Assembly (NCBI RefSeq): GCF_002157145.1 | Contig: NZ_CP021361.1 | Location: 2,969,001 to 3,033,000 of the forward strand | Length of the DNA stretch: 64,000 bases | Source of the DNA: Acidovorax carolinensis | GTDB taxonomy: Bacteria; Pseudomonadota; Gammaproteobacteria; Burkholderiales; Burkholderiaceae_C | Direction of reading: 5' to 3' | Shown: positions 23,398 to 32,093 of the stretch, piece by piece | How positions within the stretch are numbered: position 1 is the stretch's first letter | Layout: each line of letters begins with the position of its first letter | The notes under the pieces: generated by a model | Told to the model about the DNA's origin: nothing | Seen by the model: only the letters and a program-made list of their open reading frames with translations | Database searches by the model: none | Made by a program: the position numbers and the translations under genes

Positions 23398-23757
23398 TCA
23401 TTCCCAATTCAGGGCGCCTTTTTTCCACTCGTAGGCGAACCCCACGACGAGGATGGCCAGGAAGATCACCACGGCCACAAAGCCGGTCAATCCCACATCC
23501 TGCAGCGTGACAGCCCAAGGAAAGAGGAAGGCAATTTCGAGATCGAACAGAATGAAAAGAATGGCCACGAGGTAGTAGCGCACATCGAACTTCATGCGCG
23601 CATCTTCGAAGGCTTCGAAGCCACATTCGTAAGGGGAGTTTTTGGCGGCGTCCGGGCGGTTGGGACCCAGCACATACCCCAGAGCCAAGGGGACGACACC
23701 TACGGCGATGCCGACCAAAATAAACAAAAGGACGGGGAGGTACTGATCGAGGTTCAT
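23398..23757 (-). CDS. nuoA: NADH-quinone oxidoreductase subunit A
   Basis: 119-aa three-span membrane subunit opening the nuo operon. The conserved Cys/Glu loop [20 protein letters not shown] marks the family. It begins 73 bp downstream of tRNA-Leu on the same strand, with no clear terminator between them, so the tRNA may be processed from a secG-tRNA-nuo transcript or the nuo promoter may lie in that gap. Confidence 0.96.
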   Translation of the reverse strand: MNLDQYLPVLLFILVGIAVGVVPLALGYVLGPNRPDAAKNSPYECGFEAFEDARMKFDVRYYLVAILFILFDLEIAFLFPWAVTLQDVGLTGFVAVVIFLAILVVGFAYEWKKGALNWE

Positions 23758-23830
23758 CTGGAGGATGTGCTCACCGCTGTGGCCTTACCTGCGATAACCC
23801 TGACCGGGTCATGCAGGCAGGCCTTTGTTT

Positions 23831-23915
23831 TGGTGCCGTCGGCGAGACTCGAACTCGCACAGCTTTCGCCACTACCCCCTCAAGATAGCGTGTCTACCAA
23901 TTTCACCACGACGGC
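23831..23915 (-). tRNA. tRNA-Leu (anticodon GAG)
   Basis: 85 nt including an encoded 3' CCA. The acceptor stem is GCCGTCG paired with CGACGGC. The D arm GTGAAATTGGTAGACAC is typical of tRNA-Leu. The anticodon stem CTATC/GGTAG flanks loop TTGAGGG, giving anticodon GAG. A long variable arm and the T loop GTTCGAG follow. It reads CUC/CUU leucine codons. It lies between secG and nuoA. Confidence 0.95.
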
Positions 23916-24028
23916 TGATTTTTTATCTGGATGGCATGAGGAACCTTGCGGTTTTGGCTTCCCAGACAATCCGGAATTCTACTCCGGAAAAACCCTGCTC
24001 CGGAGACAGAAAACCAATTTACTGCGGT

Positions 24029-24415
24029 TTATTTCGTCGGAATCTGCCCTGCACCCGAGGCAGCAGCCGCAGGCGCGGGAATCGCTGCGTTCGAACCCGC
24101 AGCCGCAGGCGCGTCCACCGAAGCAGCCGGAGCCACAGCGGCCGGCGTTTCCAGCACGCTGCCCGAACCGGCTGGACGCACGTTGCCAAAATAGGCCAGC
24201 GCCAACGTGGCCACAAAGAACACCGTGGCAAGCACGCCCGTGGTGCGCGAGAGGAAGTTGGCACTGCCGCTGGCGCCAAACAGGCTGCCCGAACTGCCGC
24301 TACCAAAAGCGGCACCCATGTCTGCACCCTTGCCATGCTGGACCAGGATCAGGCCGATCATGCCCAGAGCCGTCAGCATCTGCACACCCAAAATCACATT
24401 CACAAGCACGTTCAT
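24029..24415 (-). CDS. secG: protein translocase subunit SecG
   Basis: 128-aa accessory subunit of the SecYEG channel. Two membrane spans are seen (NVILGVQMLTALGMIGLILV and TGVLATVFFVATLALAYFG) joined by the family loop HGKGADMGAAFGSGSSGSLF. An Ala/Pro-rich cytoplasmic tail after residue 85 is longer than in enterobacteria. ATG at 24415 was chosen over a TTG at 24421; GGAGTGAATTGAGA lies just before it. It lies between tpiA and tRNA-Leu. Confidence 0.93.
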   Translation of the reverse strand: MNVLVNVILGVQMLTALGMIGLILVQHGKGADMGAAFGSGSSGSLFGASGSANFLSRTTGVLATVFFVATLALAYFGNVRPAGSGSVLETPAAVAPAASVDAPAAAGSNAAIPAPAAAASGAGQIPTK

Positions 24416-24433
24416 TCTCAATTCACTCCTGAT

Positions 24434-24456
24434 TTAATAGCTTGAAGCGCAAGCCC
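24434..24456 (+). repeat. degenerate copy of the TAGCT/AGCGC dispersed repeat
   Basis: TAATAGCTTGAAGCGCAAGC lies between secG and tpiA. It has the TAGCT lead and AAGCGC core of the repeat family but lacks a good second arm. Assignment is by similarity to better copies in this window. Confidence 0.4.
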
Positions 24457-25200
24457 TTATTGGGCTGCAGCAATAATTTGCAAAAAGTCTTGGGCTTTCA
24501 GTGCCGCGCCACCCACCAGGCCACCGTCGATGTCGGGCTGCGCCAGCAACTGCGCTGCGTTGGCGGCGTTCATGCTGCCGCCATACAGCAGGCGAATCCG
24601 GTCTGCGTGCTCACTGGCTGCAGCCAATTGCGCACGCAGCACGGCATGCACCTGCTGGGCCTGCTCCGGCGAGGCCGTGCGTCCCGTGCCAATGGCCCAG
24701 ACGGGCTCATAGGCAACCACGATTTCGCTGATGCAATGGCCATTGAGATGGATCACGGCCGCCAGCTGGCGCTTCACGACCACCTCGGTCTCTCCGGCCT
24801 CCCGTTCGGCCAGCGTTTCGCCCACACACACAATGGGCGTGATGCCTGCCGCCAGCGCCCGTTGCGCCTTGACGGCCACCACGGTGTCGCTCTCGCCGTG
24901 GTACTGGCGGCGCTCGGAGTGCCCCACCAGCACATACCGCACGCCAAAGTCCTTGAGCATGGCCGCCGATGTTTCGCCGGTGTAGGCGCCCGCTTCATGC
25001 ACCGAGACATCCTGCGCGGCCAGCGCCAGCGCCGAACCCGCCGCAATGCCCGCCACCTGCGCCAGATAGGGCGCCGGCACAGCCACCGCCACGTCACAAG
25101 CGGGCTGCCCCATGCCGTTGATCAGGGCACGCACCAGCGCCTCGTTGGCAGCCAGGCTGCCATTCATCTTCCAGTTGCCTGCGATGAGTTTCTTTTTCAT
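24457..25200 (-). CDS. tpiA: triosephosphate isomerase
   Basis: 247-aa glycolytic enzyme interconverting dihydroxyacetone phosphate and glyceraldehyde 3-phosphate. Active-site segments are present: AGNWKMNG with the catalytic Lys, VGHSERR with the His, and [11 protein letters not shown] with the Glu, then the phosphate-gripping [15 protein letters not shown] at 25200 was chosen over one at 25209 because the family begins [11 protein letters not shown]. It overlaps the end of the oxidoreductase gene by 4 bp. Confidence 0.96.
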   Translation of the reverse strand: MKKKLIAGNWKMNGSLAANEALVRALINGMGQPACDVAVAVPAPYLAQVAGIAAGSALALAAQDVSVHEAGAYTGETSAAMLKDFGVRYVLVGHSERRQYHGESDTVVAVKAQRALAAGITPIVCVGETLAEREAGETEVVVKRQLAAVIHLNGHCISEIVVAYEPVWAIGTGRTASPEQAQQVHAVLRAQLAAASEHADRIRLLYGGSMNAANAAQLLAQPDIDGGLVGGAALKAQDFLQIIAAAQ

Positions 25201-26189
25201 GATGACCACGTCAAAACAATCTTGCCGGTGTGCTGGTTGGATTCCATCAGCGCATGGGCCTGCGCCGCATCCGCGGCGGCGAAAGTGCGGTAGATGACCG
25301 GGCGCACCGTGCCTGCAGCAATCAGGGGCCAGACATGCTCACGCAGCGCGCGCGCTATGGCCCCCTTGAACGCCACCGGGCGCGGCCGCAAGGTCGAGCC
25401 CGTGATGGTCAACCGGCGGCGCAGCACCAGCCCCGCATTGAAGGCACTCTTGACCCCGCCCTGCACGGCGATGATGACCAGGCGGCCATCCTCGGCCAGA
25501 CACTCCACCTCGCGCGCCACATAGTCACCCGCGACCATGTCGAGCACCACATCCACGCCCTTGCCTGCGGTGATGCGCTTGGTTTCCTCGACAAAGTCCT
25601 GCGTCTTGTAGTTGATGGCATGGTGCGCGCCCAGCGCCAGACAGGCAGCGCATTTTTCGTCGCTGCCGGCCGTCACGATCACCGTGGCACCCCACGCGCG
25701 CGCCAGCTGGATCGCCGTGACGCCAATGCCGCTGGTGCCACCCTGCACCAGCAGGGTTTCGCCCGCTTGCAGACGGCCCCGGTCGAACACATTGCTCCAC
25801 ACCGTGAAGAAGGTTTCAGGCAACGACGCTGCCTCGATGTCGGTCAGCCCCGCCGGCACCGGCAGGCATTGCTCGACCGGCGCCACGCACCACTCGGCAT
25901 AGCCGCCACCGGCGACCAACGCGCAAACGCGGTCGCCCACCTTCAACCCGGCTCGGGACAGGGCAGCAGCATCGCCGCTTTCGACGATACCCGCCACCTC
26001 CAGCCCCGGCAGATCCGAAGTGCCCGGAGGCGGTGCGTAATGACCCAGCCGCTGCAACACATCAGGCCGGTTGATGCCGCTCGCGCTGACACGGATCAGC
26101 AACTCGCCCTCCCCCGCCTGGGGCTTGGGCCGCTCACCCAGGCGCAACACGTCCGGTGCGCCAAAGGCAGTGATTTCTACAGCGCGCAT
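25197..26189 (-). CDS. NAD(P)H:quinone oxidoreductase, MDR superfamily (PIG3-like)
   Basis: 330-aa zinc-independent medium-chain dehydrogenase/reductase. It has an N-terminal GroES-like domain ([20 protein letters not shown]) and a Rossmann domain with the coenzyme motif [20 protein letters not shown]. No structural-zinc Cys cluster is visible, which fits quinone oxidoreductases rather than alcohol dehydrogenases. It overlaps tpiA by 4 bp and follows pnp on the same strand. The true substrate is unknown. Confidence 0.85.
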   Translation of the reverse strand: MRAVEITAFGAPDVLRLGERPKPQAGEGELLIRVSASGINRPDVLQRLGHYAPPPGTSDLPGLEVAGIVESGDAAALSRAGLKVGDRVCALVAGGGYAEWCVAPVEQCLPVPAGLTDIEAASLPETFFTVWSNVFDRGRLQAGETLLVQGGTSGIGVTAIQLARAWGATVIVTAGSDEKCAACLALGAHHAINYKTQDFVEETKRITAGKGVDVVLDMVAGDYVAREVECLAEDGRLVIIAVQGGVKSAFNAGLVLRRRLTITGSTLRPRPVAFKGAIARALREHVWPLIAAGTVRPVIYRTFAAADAAQAHALMESNQHTGKIVLTWSS

Positions 26190-26224
26190 ACAGGAACCCT
26201 TCGCTCGTCAATCTGAATGATTTC

Positions 26225-26259
26225 GGCCGCTAGCGCTTTATGGACAAGCGCCAGCAGCT
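26225..26259 (-). repeat. dispersed hairpin repeat copy downstream of pnp
   Basis: On the minus strand AGCTGCTGGCGCTTGTCCAT is followed by AAAGCGCTAGCGGCC. Arms GCTGGCGCTT and AAGCGCTAGC can form a stem with one mismatch. It lies between pnp and the oxidoreductase gene. There is no T-run, so it is a weak terminator at best. Confidence 0.7.
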
Positions 26260-26280
26260 CTTATATCAATAGCAGATCGA

Positions 26281-28539
26281 TCAACCGTTCAGCTGGCCTG
26301 CGCTGCCTTCGGAAGGCACGGACTGCTGCTGTTGTTGCTGCTGATCGGCGGCCTGGCGATCACGACCGCCATCACGGCGCTCGCCACCGCGCTCACCGCC
26401 ACGGTCACCACGCTCGGCCGGGGCCGGACGATCGCTGCCGCCGGCTGGGCGTTCTGCCAGGGCCTTCATGGACAGCTTGACGCGGCCCTTTTCGTCGGTT
26501 TCCATGACCTTGACCTTGACGATCTGGCCTTCCGTCAGGTAGTCGCCGACACGCTCGACGCGCTCGTGCGCAATCTGGCTGATGTGCAGCAGGCCGTCCT
26601 TGCCAGGCAGCAGGTTGATCAGTGCGCCGAAGTCCAGGATCTTGGTGACCGGGCCTTCGTAGATCTTGCCGATTTCAACTTCGGCCGTGATCTGCTCGAT
26701 GCGGCGCTTGGCTTCATCGGCCTTGGCGTTGTCGGTGGCGGCGATGGTGATGGTGCCGTCTTCCTCGATGTTGATCTGGCAGCCGGTTTCTTCGGTCAGC
26801 GCACGAATCACGGCGCCGCCCTTGCCGATCACGTCACGGATCTTCTCGGGGTTGATCTTCATGGTGTACAGCTTGGGCGCGAAGTTGCTCACTTCGGTCT
26901 TGGCTTCGCCCATGGCTTCCTGCATCTTGCCCAGGATGTGGATGCGCGCTTCCTTGGCCTGGGCCAGGGCGACCTGCATGATTTCCTTGGTAATGCCCTG
27001 GATCTTGATGTCCATCTGCAGCGCGGTGATGCCGGCGGTGGTGCCAGCCACCTTGAAGTCCATGTCGCCCAGGTGATCTTCATCGCCCAGGATGTCGGTC
27101 AGCACGGCAAAACGGTTGTCTTCCTTGATCAGGCCCATGGCGATGCCGGCCACATGCGCCTTCATGGGCACGCCGGCGTCCATCATCGACAGGCAGCCGC
27201 CGCAGACCGAAGCCATCGACGATGAACCATTGGACTCGGTGATTTCCGACACCACGCGCATGGTGTAGGGGAATTCTTCCTTGGTCGGCAACACCGCCAC
27301 CAGCGCACGCTTGGCCAGCCGGCCGTGGCCGATTTCGCGGCGCTTGGTGCTGCCCATGCGGCCCACTTCGCCCGTGGCAAAGGGAGGCATGTTGTAGTGC
27401 ATCATGAAGCGGTCTTCGTACTCGCCGGCCAGCGCGTCGATGCGCTGCGCATCGCGCTCGGTGCCCAGCGTGGTCACCACCAGCGCCTGGGTTTCGCCAC
27501 GCGTGAACAGCGACGAACCGTGCGCGCGGGGCAGCACGCTGCTGCGGATTTCGATGGGGCGCACGGTGCGCGTGTCGCGGCCGTCGATGCGCGGCTCGCC
27601 CGCCAGGATCTGGCTGCGCACGATGCGTGCCTCGATGTCAAACAGCATGCCTTCGACCTTGACGCTGTCGAAGGCAACGCCTTCTTCCTTCAGGTCGGCC
27701 ATGACCACGGCATAGGCCTCGCGGCACGCGTGCGTGCGGGCCTGCTTGTTGCGGATCTGGTAGGCAGCGCGCAGCTTGCCTTCGGCCAGGGCGGTCACCT
27801 TGGCGATGAGCGGCTCATCCTTGGCGGGCGCCTTCCAGTCCCACATGGGCTTGCCGGCTTCGCGCACCAGCTCGTGGATGGCGTTGATGGCCACATTGCC
27901 CTGCTGGTGACCAAACACCACGGCACCCAGCATGATTTCTTCGGACAGTTGCTGCGCTTCGGATTCGACCATCAGCACGGCCGCTTCGGTGCCAGCCACC
28001 ACCAGGTCCATCTGCGAGCTCTTGCGCGCCGTCTGGCCGGGGTTGAGCACGTATTCACCGTTGATGTAGCCCACGCGTGCAGCGCCAATCGGGCCATTGA
28101 ACGGAATGCCCGAGATGGCCAGCGCTGCGCTGGTAGCGATCAGGGCGGCAATGTCGGCGTCCACTTCAGGGTTCAGCGACACCGTGTGGATGACCACATG
28201 CACGTCGTTGAAGAAGCCTTCAGGGAACAGCGGGCGGATCGGGCGGTCGATCAGGCGGCTGGTCAGGGTTTCGTGCTCGCTGGGCTTGGCTTCGCGCTTG
28301 AAGAAGCTGCCGGGAATCTTGCCCGCAGCGTAGGTCTTCTCGATGTAATCCACCGTCAGCGGGAAAAAGTCTTGCCCCGCCTTGGCCACCTTGGAGGCCA
28401 CCACGGTGGCCAGCACCACGGTGTCGTCAATGTTCACCAGCACGGCGCCGCCGGCCTGGCGGGCGATTTCGCCGGTTTCCATGATGACGGTCTTGTCACC
28501 CCATTGGAAAGTCTTGGTGATCTTGTTGAAAATGCTCAT
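26281..28539 (-). CDS. pnp: polyribonucleotide nucleotidyltransferase (PNPase)
   Basis: 752-aa 3'-5' phosphorolytic exoribonuclease. It has two RNase PH-like domains, with active-site segments such as [20 protein letters not shown], a KH domain ([20 protein letters not shown]) and an S1 domain ([20 protein letters not shown]). The C-terminal tail is Arg/Gly/Asp-rich and ends in a run of Gln, longer than the E. coli tail. It lies downstream of rpsO as in many bacteria, with a terminator between. Confidence 0.97.
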   Translation of the reverse strand: MSIFNKITKTFQWGDKTVIMETGEIARQAGGAVLVNIDDTVVLATVVASKVAKAGQDFFPLTVDYIEKTYAAGKIPGSFFKREAKPSEHETLTSRLIDRPIRPLFPEGFFNDVHVVIHTVSLNPEVDADIAALIATSAALAISGIPFNGPIGAARVGYINGEYVLNPGQTARKSSQMDLVVAGTEAAVLMVESEAQQLSEEIMLGAVVFGHQQGNVAINAIHELVREAGKPMWDWKAPAKDEPLIAKVTALAEGKLRAAYQIRNKQARTHACREAYAVVMADLKEEGVAFDSVKVEGMLFDIEARIVRSQILAGEPRIDGRDTRTVRPIEIRSSVLPRAHGSSLFTRGETQALVVTTLGTERDAQRIDALAGEYEDRFMMHYNMPPFATGEVGRMGSTKRREIGHGRLAKRALVAVLPTKEEFPYTMRVVSEITESNGSSSMASVCGGCLSMMDAGVPMKAHVAGIAMGLIKEDNRFAVLTDILGDEDHLGDMDFKVAGTTAGITALQMDIKIQGITKEIMQVALAQAKEARIHILGKMQEAMGEAKTEVSNFAPKLYTMKINPEKIRDVIGKGGAVIRALTEETGCQINIEEDGTITIAATDNAKADEAKRRIEQITAEVEIGKIYEGPVTKILDFGALINLLPGKDGLLHISQIAHERVERVGDYLTEGQIVKVKVMETDEKGRVKLSMKALAERPAGGSDRPAPAERGDRGGERGGERRDGGRDRQAADQQQQQQQSVPSEGSAGQLNG

Positions 28540-28553
28540 GTTCAGCTCCTGTT

Positions 28554-28579
28554 TTAATAGCTGGCAGCGCTCTGCCAGA
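28554..28579 (+). repeat. partial dispersed repeat copy in the pnp leader
   Basis: TTAATAGCTGGCAGCGCTCT followed by GCCAG, just upstream of the pnp start. CTGGCAG and CTGCCAG form a short hairpin. It is a half copy of the repeat family and lies within the pnp 5' leader if transcription starts upstream. Confidence 0.5.
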
Positions 28580-28607
28580 TTAGCTTGGAGAGCAATTCAG
28601 AACACGA

Positions 28608-28666
28608 TGCCATTCCAGTGAACCTGCCTGCTACCTGCGCGGGATCAAGGCCATTGGAATGACACA
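28608..28666 (-). other. inverted repeat in the pnp leader
   Basis: CATTCCA near 28613 and TGGAATG near 28660 are complementary across about 40 bases in the gap between the rpsO terminator and pnp. PNPase leaders in enterobacteria fold into an RNase III-cut hairpin used for autoregulation. This pair could serve similarly, but that is inference. Confidence 0.3.
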
Positions 28667-28694
28667 GCTTCGCTCTGTTTTGCGGCTCCGAAGT

Positions 28695-28733
28695 AAAAAA
28701 ACGCCTGAGCTAGCGGACTAACCCAGGCGTTTT
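28695..28733 (-). terminator. intrinsic terminator of rpsO
   Basis: A 10-bp perfect stem (AAAACGCCTG with CAGGCGTTTT, 28698-28707 and 28724-28733) with a 16-nt loop is followed on the minus strand by seven T residues. It lies 16 bp after the rpsO stop, in the position of the partial terminator between rpsO and pnp known from E. coli. Confidence 0.9.
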
Positions 28734-28748
28734 GACATGCAAATCAGA

Positions 28749-29015
28749 TTACTTGCGCAGACCCAGCTTGGCGATCAGCGCGGTGTAACGGTCAGCGTCC
28801 TTGGCCTTGAGGTAGTCCAGCAGCTTGCGACGACGGCTCACCATGCGCAGCAGGCCACGGCGACCATGGTGGTCCTTGGCGTGCGTCTTGAAGTGAGGCA
28901 TCAGTTCGTTGATGCGGGCGGTGAGCAGGGCCACTTGCACTTCTGGGCTACCCGTGTCGTTGGCAGCGCGTGCATTGGCCTTGACAACTTCGGCCTTGAT
29001 GGAGGATGCGATCAT
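28749..29015 (-). CDS. rpsO: 30S ribosomal protein S15
   Basis: 88-aa ribosomal protein that binds the central domain of 16S rRNA. Family features: [36 protein letters not shown] and [14 protein letters not shown] at 29015 ([10 protein letters not shown]) is preceded by AAGGAA at good spacing; upstream in-frame codons add non-homologous residues. An intrinsic terminator follows at once. Confidence 0.97.
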   Translation of the reverse strand: MIASSIKAEVVKANARAANDTGSPEVQVALLTARINELMPHFKTHAKDHHGRRGLLRMVSRRRKLLDYLKAKDADRYTALIAKLGLRK

Positions 29016-29104
29016 TGATTTTTCCTTGATGGAGACCCGCAGCGAAGCCACAGATCATTAGTTTTTACTTGCGCCAGCGGCTGGAACGGCCATAGGCGTG
29101 CGTC

Positions 29105-29132
29105 TTGCACCGTGCAAAACCTGCGGATTATA
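29105..29132 (-). promoter_or_regulatory. candidate rpsO promoter -10 and palindrome
   Basis: On the minus strand a perfect TATAAT (29127-29132) overlaps the stop codon of the upstream aminotransferase gene. Ten bases further on lies the palindrome TTGCACGGTGCAA (29105-29117), near the expected start of transcription or in the 5' leader. No good -35 hexamer is visible at 16-18 bp. rpsO starts about 110 bp downstream. Confidence 0.45.
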
Positions 29133-30285
29133 ACCCGAGCCATTTTTTGAGCCGCTCCACCCCCTGCACCAGGCGCTGCGGGTCCTTGGAGGCAAAACAC
29201 CAGCGCAGCCAGCCTTGCGCCTCCTCGCCAAAGGCATTGCCGGGCGCCAGGCCCAGCCCCGCCTCGGCCACCAGGCGTTTGGCGGTGGCCAGCGAATCAT
29301 CGTGACCCGGCAGGCGAAAGAACGCATACATCCCGCCGCGCGCACTGGCCACCTCCACGCCGGGCAGCGCCTGCAACAGCGGCACCAGCGTGTCACGGCA
29401 CTGCTTAAGGTGCGCCACCACACGCGGCGTGATCTCGTCCGCATGCTGCAGTGCGGCAATGCCGGCCCGTTGCGTGAACACACTGGCGCACGAGGTATTG
29501 AACTCCACCAGCTTGCCCATGTGGTGCGTCATCGACGGCGGCATCACCAGCCAGCCCAGGCGCCAACCCGTCATCAAAAAGCTCTTGGAAAAGCTGTGCA
29601 CCACCACCAGGCGGTCTTCGGGCTCGGCAATGTCCAAAAAACTGGGGGCGCAGCCATTGGCGGTGGGCTCGTAATACAGGCGTTCATACACCTCATCGGC
29701 CAAGATCCAGGTGCCTGTGGCGCGGCAATGCGCCAGGATGGCTTGCTGCTCCTGCGCCGTCAGGGTCCAGCCCGTGGGGTTGTTGGGCGCGTTCACCACC
29801 AGCAGCTTGGTGGTCGGCGTGATGGCAGCCAGCAACTCGACCATGTCCAGCGCCCAGGCGCCACCCGACTGGGGGCGCAGCGACACGCAGCGCAAATCCG
29901 CCCCCATGATCAAGGGCTGCGCAGTCAGGTTGGGCCACACGGGCGTGATGGCAACCACCTCGTCCCCCGCATCCACCAGCGCCTGCACCGCCAGCATCAG
30001 CGCATTGACGCCGCCCGATGTGATGGCAATGCGGTCGGCGCCCACAGGCCGGTGCAGCCGGCTGGTGTAAGTCGCCACTTCGGCGCGCAGCGCCGGCAAG
30101 CCAAGGTTGTGCGCATAAAACGTTTCACCGCGTAACAACGAATCCATCGCCGCCTGGCGCACCACATCGGGCGTGCCCTCGTCGCTCTCGCCAAACCAGA
30201 AGGCCAGCACATCGCTGCGCCCCATGCCGGCGTTGGCGACTTCACGGATACGGGATTCTTCGAGGTTCAGCAGGGCTTGGCGCAT
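29128..30285 (-). CDS. pyridoxal phosphate-dependent class I/II aminotransferase
   Basis: 385-aa fold-type I aminotransferase. Visible are the cofactor region SGGVNALMLAVQALVDAGDE, NAPNNPTGW with the cofactor-stacking Asn, an Asp-Glu-Val-Tyr ILADEVYERLYY, and the Schiff-base Lys in HSFSKSFLMTGWRLGWLV. The C-terminal Arg for the substrate carboxylate is within RGGMYAFFRLPG. Substrate preference (aspartate, alanine or other) cannot be fixed. It is probably a single gene, divergent from the pilus-cluster side. Confidence 0.88.
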   Translation of the reverse strand: MRQALLNLEESRIREVANAGMGRSDVLAFWFGESDEGTPDVVRQAAMDSLLRGETFYAHNLGLPALRAEVATYTSRLHRPVGADRIAITSGGVNALMLAVQALVDAGDEVVAITPVWPNLTAQPLIMGADLRCVSLRPQSGGAWALDMVELLAAITPTTKLLVVNAPNNPTGWTLTAQEQQAILAHCRATGTWILADEVYERLYYEPTANGCAPSFLDIAEPEDRLVVVHSFSKSFLMTGWRLGWLVMPPSMTHHMGKLVEFNTSCASVFTQRAGIAALQHADEITPRVVAHLKQCRDTLVPLLQALPGVEVASARGGMYAFFRLPGHDDSLATAKRLVAEAGLGLAPGNAFGEEAQGWLRWCFASKDPQRLVQGVERLKKWLGL

Positions 30286-30382
30286 GGCAGGATGGGCGTG
30301 GACAATGACAACGCCGCATCGTAAAGGATGCCGGCACCAGACCGCCCGACCAACCAGTCAGCCACCGCGCCATGGAGCACTC

Positions 30383-30688
30383 ATGCATATAACCAATTGC
30401 AACAAAATCCTGCACAACCCTCGCTCTCAAGGTGCAGGCGCCGCCGCCATCCTGTGCATGTGCATGGCACTGGGCTTGCTTGCCTTCTCCCACAACGCGC
30501 AGGCCGCATCACAGAAGAACGCCGCTGAAAAATCCGCCAGCGCACCCACTAAAAAGAAGGGTTCCGTCAAAGTGAAGCACCAGCGCAGCGCATCAGAAGA
30601 AAGCACTGCAGAGCGTGACCGGCGCCTGTATAGGGAATGCAAGGGGTTGCCCAATGCGGGGGCGTGCCTGGGTTACACGCGACGCTGA
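30383..30688 (+). CDS. small secreted Lys/Ala-rich protein of unknown function
   Basis: 101 aa. I do not recognise a family. ATG at 30383 has GGAG six bases upstream. The N-terminus is a signal peptide (GAAAILCMCMALGLLAF then SHNAQA, cleavage before ASQKN). The mature part is basic and low in complexity (SAPTKKKGSVKVKHQRS) and ends with a Cys pair in CKGLPNAGACLGYTRR that could form a disulfide. It precedes the minor pilin genes but is followed by an inverted repeat, so membership of that operon is unsure. Confidence 0.7.
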   Translation: MHITNCNKILHNPRSQGAGAAAILCMCMALGLLAFSHNAQAASQKNAAEKSASAPTKKKGSVKVKHQRSASEESTAERDRRLYRECKGLPNAGACLGYTRR

Positions 30689-30710
30689 ATTGGCTCACAA
30701 ACCACAGCCG

Positions 30711-30727
30711 CCCGACCACTGGTCGGG
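30711..30727. repeat. 17-bp perfect inverted repeat before fimT
   Basis: CCCGACCA-C-TGGTCGGG lies 23 bp after the small secreted protein gene and 54 bp before fimT. There is no T-run, so it is either a hairpin in the leader or a dimeric regulator site for the pilus genes. The role is undetermined. Confidence 0.5.
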
Positions 30728-30780
30728 TCACCCGCGCCACTCGTCCGCGCGCGCTGGTCTGCAAGCATGCACTCATTACC

Positions 30781-31386
30781 ATGGGTTACATGCCTTTCTT
30801 TTTGTCTGACCAAAGCGCCACGCGACTGCCGCCTCGCCAACCTACCCACCGGCGGGCGCGTGGTTTTACGCTACTTGAAGTCATGGTGGTGGTGGCCATC
30901 ATTGCCGTGCTGGCGGCAATAGCGGCGCCCAGCTTCACCCCCCTGATCGAGCGCTGGCGTGTGCGGCAAGCCGTGGAAGGACTGCAATCCACACTGTACT
31001 TCGCGCGCTCTGAAGCCATCAAACGTGGGGGCAACATCACCATACGCAAAGAACCCACAGGTTCCAACGGTTGCGCGCTGGCATCCGGCAGCAACAGCTG
31101 GGACTGCGGCTGGTTTGTCTTTGTGGATACAAACGGCAATGGCGCACAAGACTCGGGCGAAGAACTTCTCCAGCGTTTCGCCACACCACCGAATGTCGAA
31201 GTCACGCGCACCAGCGGTGGCGTCAGCATCAAGCTCAACCGCTGGGGCTTGGTCGATGGCGCCTGGCTGGGCTTCAGCCTGATACCGCTGGACAAAAACA
31301 TCTCCCATCCTGGCGCACGCGGCGTCTGCATGAGTTCCGGGGGGCGTATCAAAGTCATTACCGATCCTCCATGCACTTCCGGCTAA
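30781..31386 (+). CDS. fimT: type IV pilus minor pilin, GspH/FimT family
   Basis: 201-aa prepilin. The cleavage site is RARG/FTLLEVMVVVAIIAV around residue 30, followed by the hydrophobic helix and then a GspH-like beta domain (VDTNGNGAQDSGEELLQRF). The 30-residue leader before the cleavage site is long for a prepilin; an ATG at 30790 would shorten it by three residues. It is expected to sit in the tip complex that primes pilus assembly. First of a run of five minor pilin or pilin-like genes around pilY1. Confidence 0.87.
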   Translation: MGYMPFFLSDQSATRLPPRQPTHRRARGFTLLEVMVVVAIIAVLAAIAAPSFTPLIERWRVRQAVEGLQSTLYFARSEAIKRGGNITIRKEPTGSNGCALASGSNSWDCGWFVFVDTNGNGAQDSGEELLQRFATPPNVEVTRTSGGVSIKLNRWGLVDGAWLGFSLIPLDKNISHPGARGVCMSSGGRIKVITDPPCTSG

Positions 31387-31391
31387 AAGAC

Positions 31392-32030
31392 ATGCAGAAC
31401 ACATCCAACCCAAGCCAACGCGGCATCACGCTGATCGAATCACTGGTCGCCATCGTCATTGCCGCACTGGGCATTCTGGGCGTTTTGGGCGTGCAGATGC
31501 GCACACTGACGGATACCCAAACCTCCGTGCGTCGCGCACAGGCCATCCGTCTCATTGAGGATCTGAGTGAACGCATGAAGGTTAGCCCCAACGCGCTGCT
31601 GAGCCTCAAAGACTACGAGTCTGGATACAACGAAATCGGGAGCAGCCTGACCGCCGCCAGCTGCGACAGCACGACCTGCGCCCCGGCAGAGCAGGCGAAG
31701 TACGACCTGAAACAATGGAAAACAACGGTGCAGCAAACCCTTCCGGGAGGGCAAGCGAGCATCTTTCTCGCTCCGGGCGAAACCGCTGAGACCAACCGCC
31801 GCCAGCTCGGCGTGATCATCGCCTGGCGGGAAAACGAGCGCGAAGGCACCAAAACCGACGATATCGACGCCAGCAAAATCCGCGCTGCCGATGGCACCTT
31901 TACCGCCGGAACCGACACCACCAACGCCTGCCCCACCGACAAAACCTGCCACTTGCAGTACATCCCTGTCGCTGCCCGCTGTGCACCCTATGACAACGGC
32001 AGCGGCACCAAGATGCTCTATTGCTCTTAA
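31392..32030 (+). CDS. pilV: type IV pilus modification/minor pilin PilV
   Basis: 212-aa minor pilin with prepilin motif QRG/ITLIESLVAIVIAALG near the N-terminus and a Cys-containing C-terminal globular part (CAPAEQAKYDLKQW; TCHLQYIPVAARC). ATG at 31392 follows the fimT stop by 5 bp; an in-frame ATG at 31371 would overlap it. PilV joins PilW and PilX in the tip complex. Confidence 0.87.
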   Translation: MQNTSNPSQRGITLIESLVAIVIAALGILGVLGVQMRTLTDTQTSVRRAQAIRLIEDLSERMKVSPNALLSLKDYESGYNEIGSSLTAASCDSTTCAPAEQAKYDLKQWKTTVQQTLPGGQASIFLAPGETAETNRRQLGVIIAWRENEREGTKTDDIDASKIRAADGTFTAGTDTTNACPTDKTCHLQYIPVAARCAPYDNGSGTKMLYCS

Positions 32031-32058
32031 TGAAGGCCACCCCTTGCTCTCAAAATCC

Positions 32059-32088
32059 ATAGCATCCAGCGCTTATCCGGCGAGCTAT
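32059..32088 (+). repeat. degenerate dispersed repeat copy between pilV and pilW
   Basis: ATAGCATCCAGCGCTTATCC then GGCGAGCTAT. It keeps the lead and AGCGCTT arm of the family, with a poor second arm. It fills most of the 63-bp gap inside the pilus operon. Confidence 0.55.
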
Positions 32089-32093
32089 ACCTC

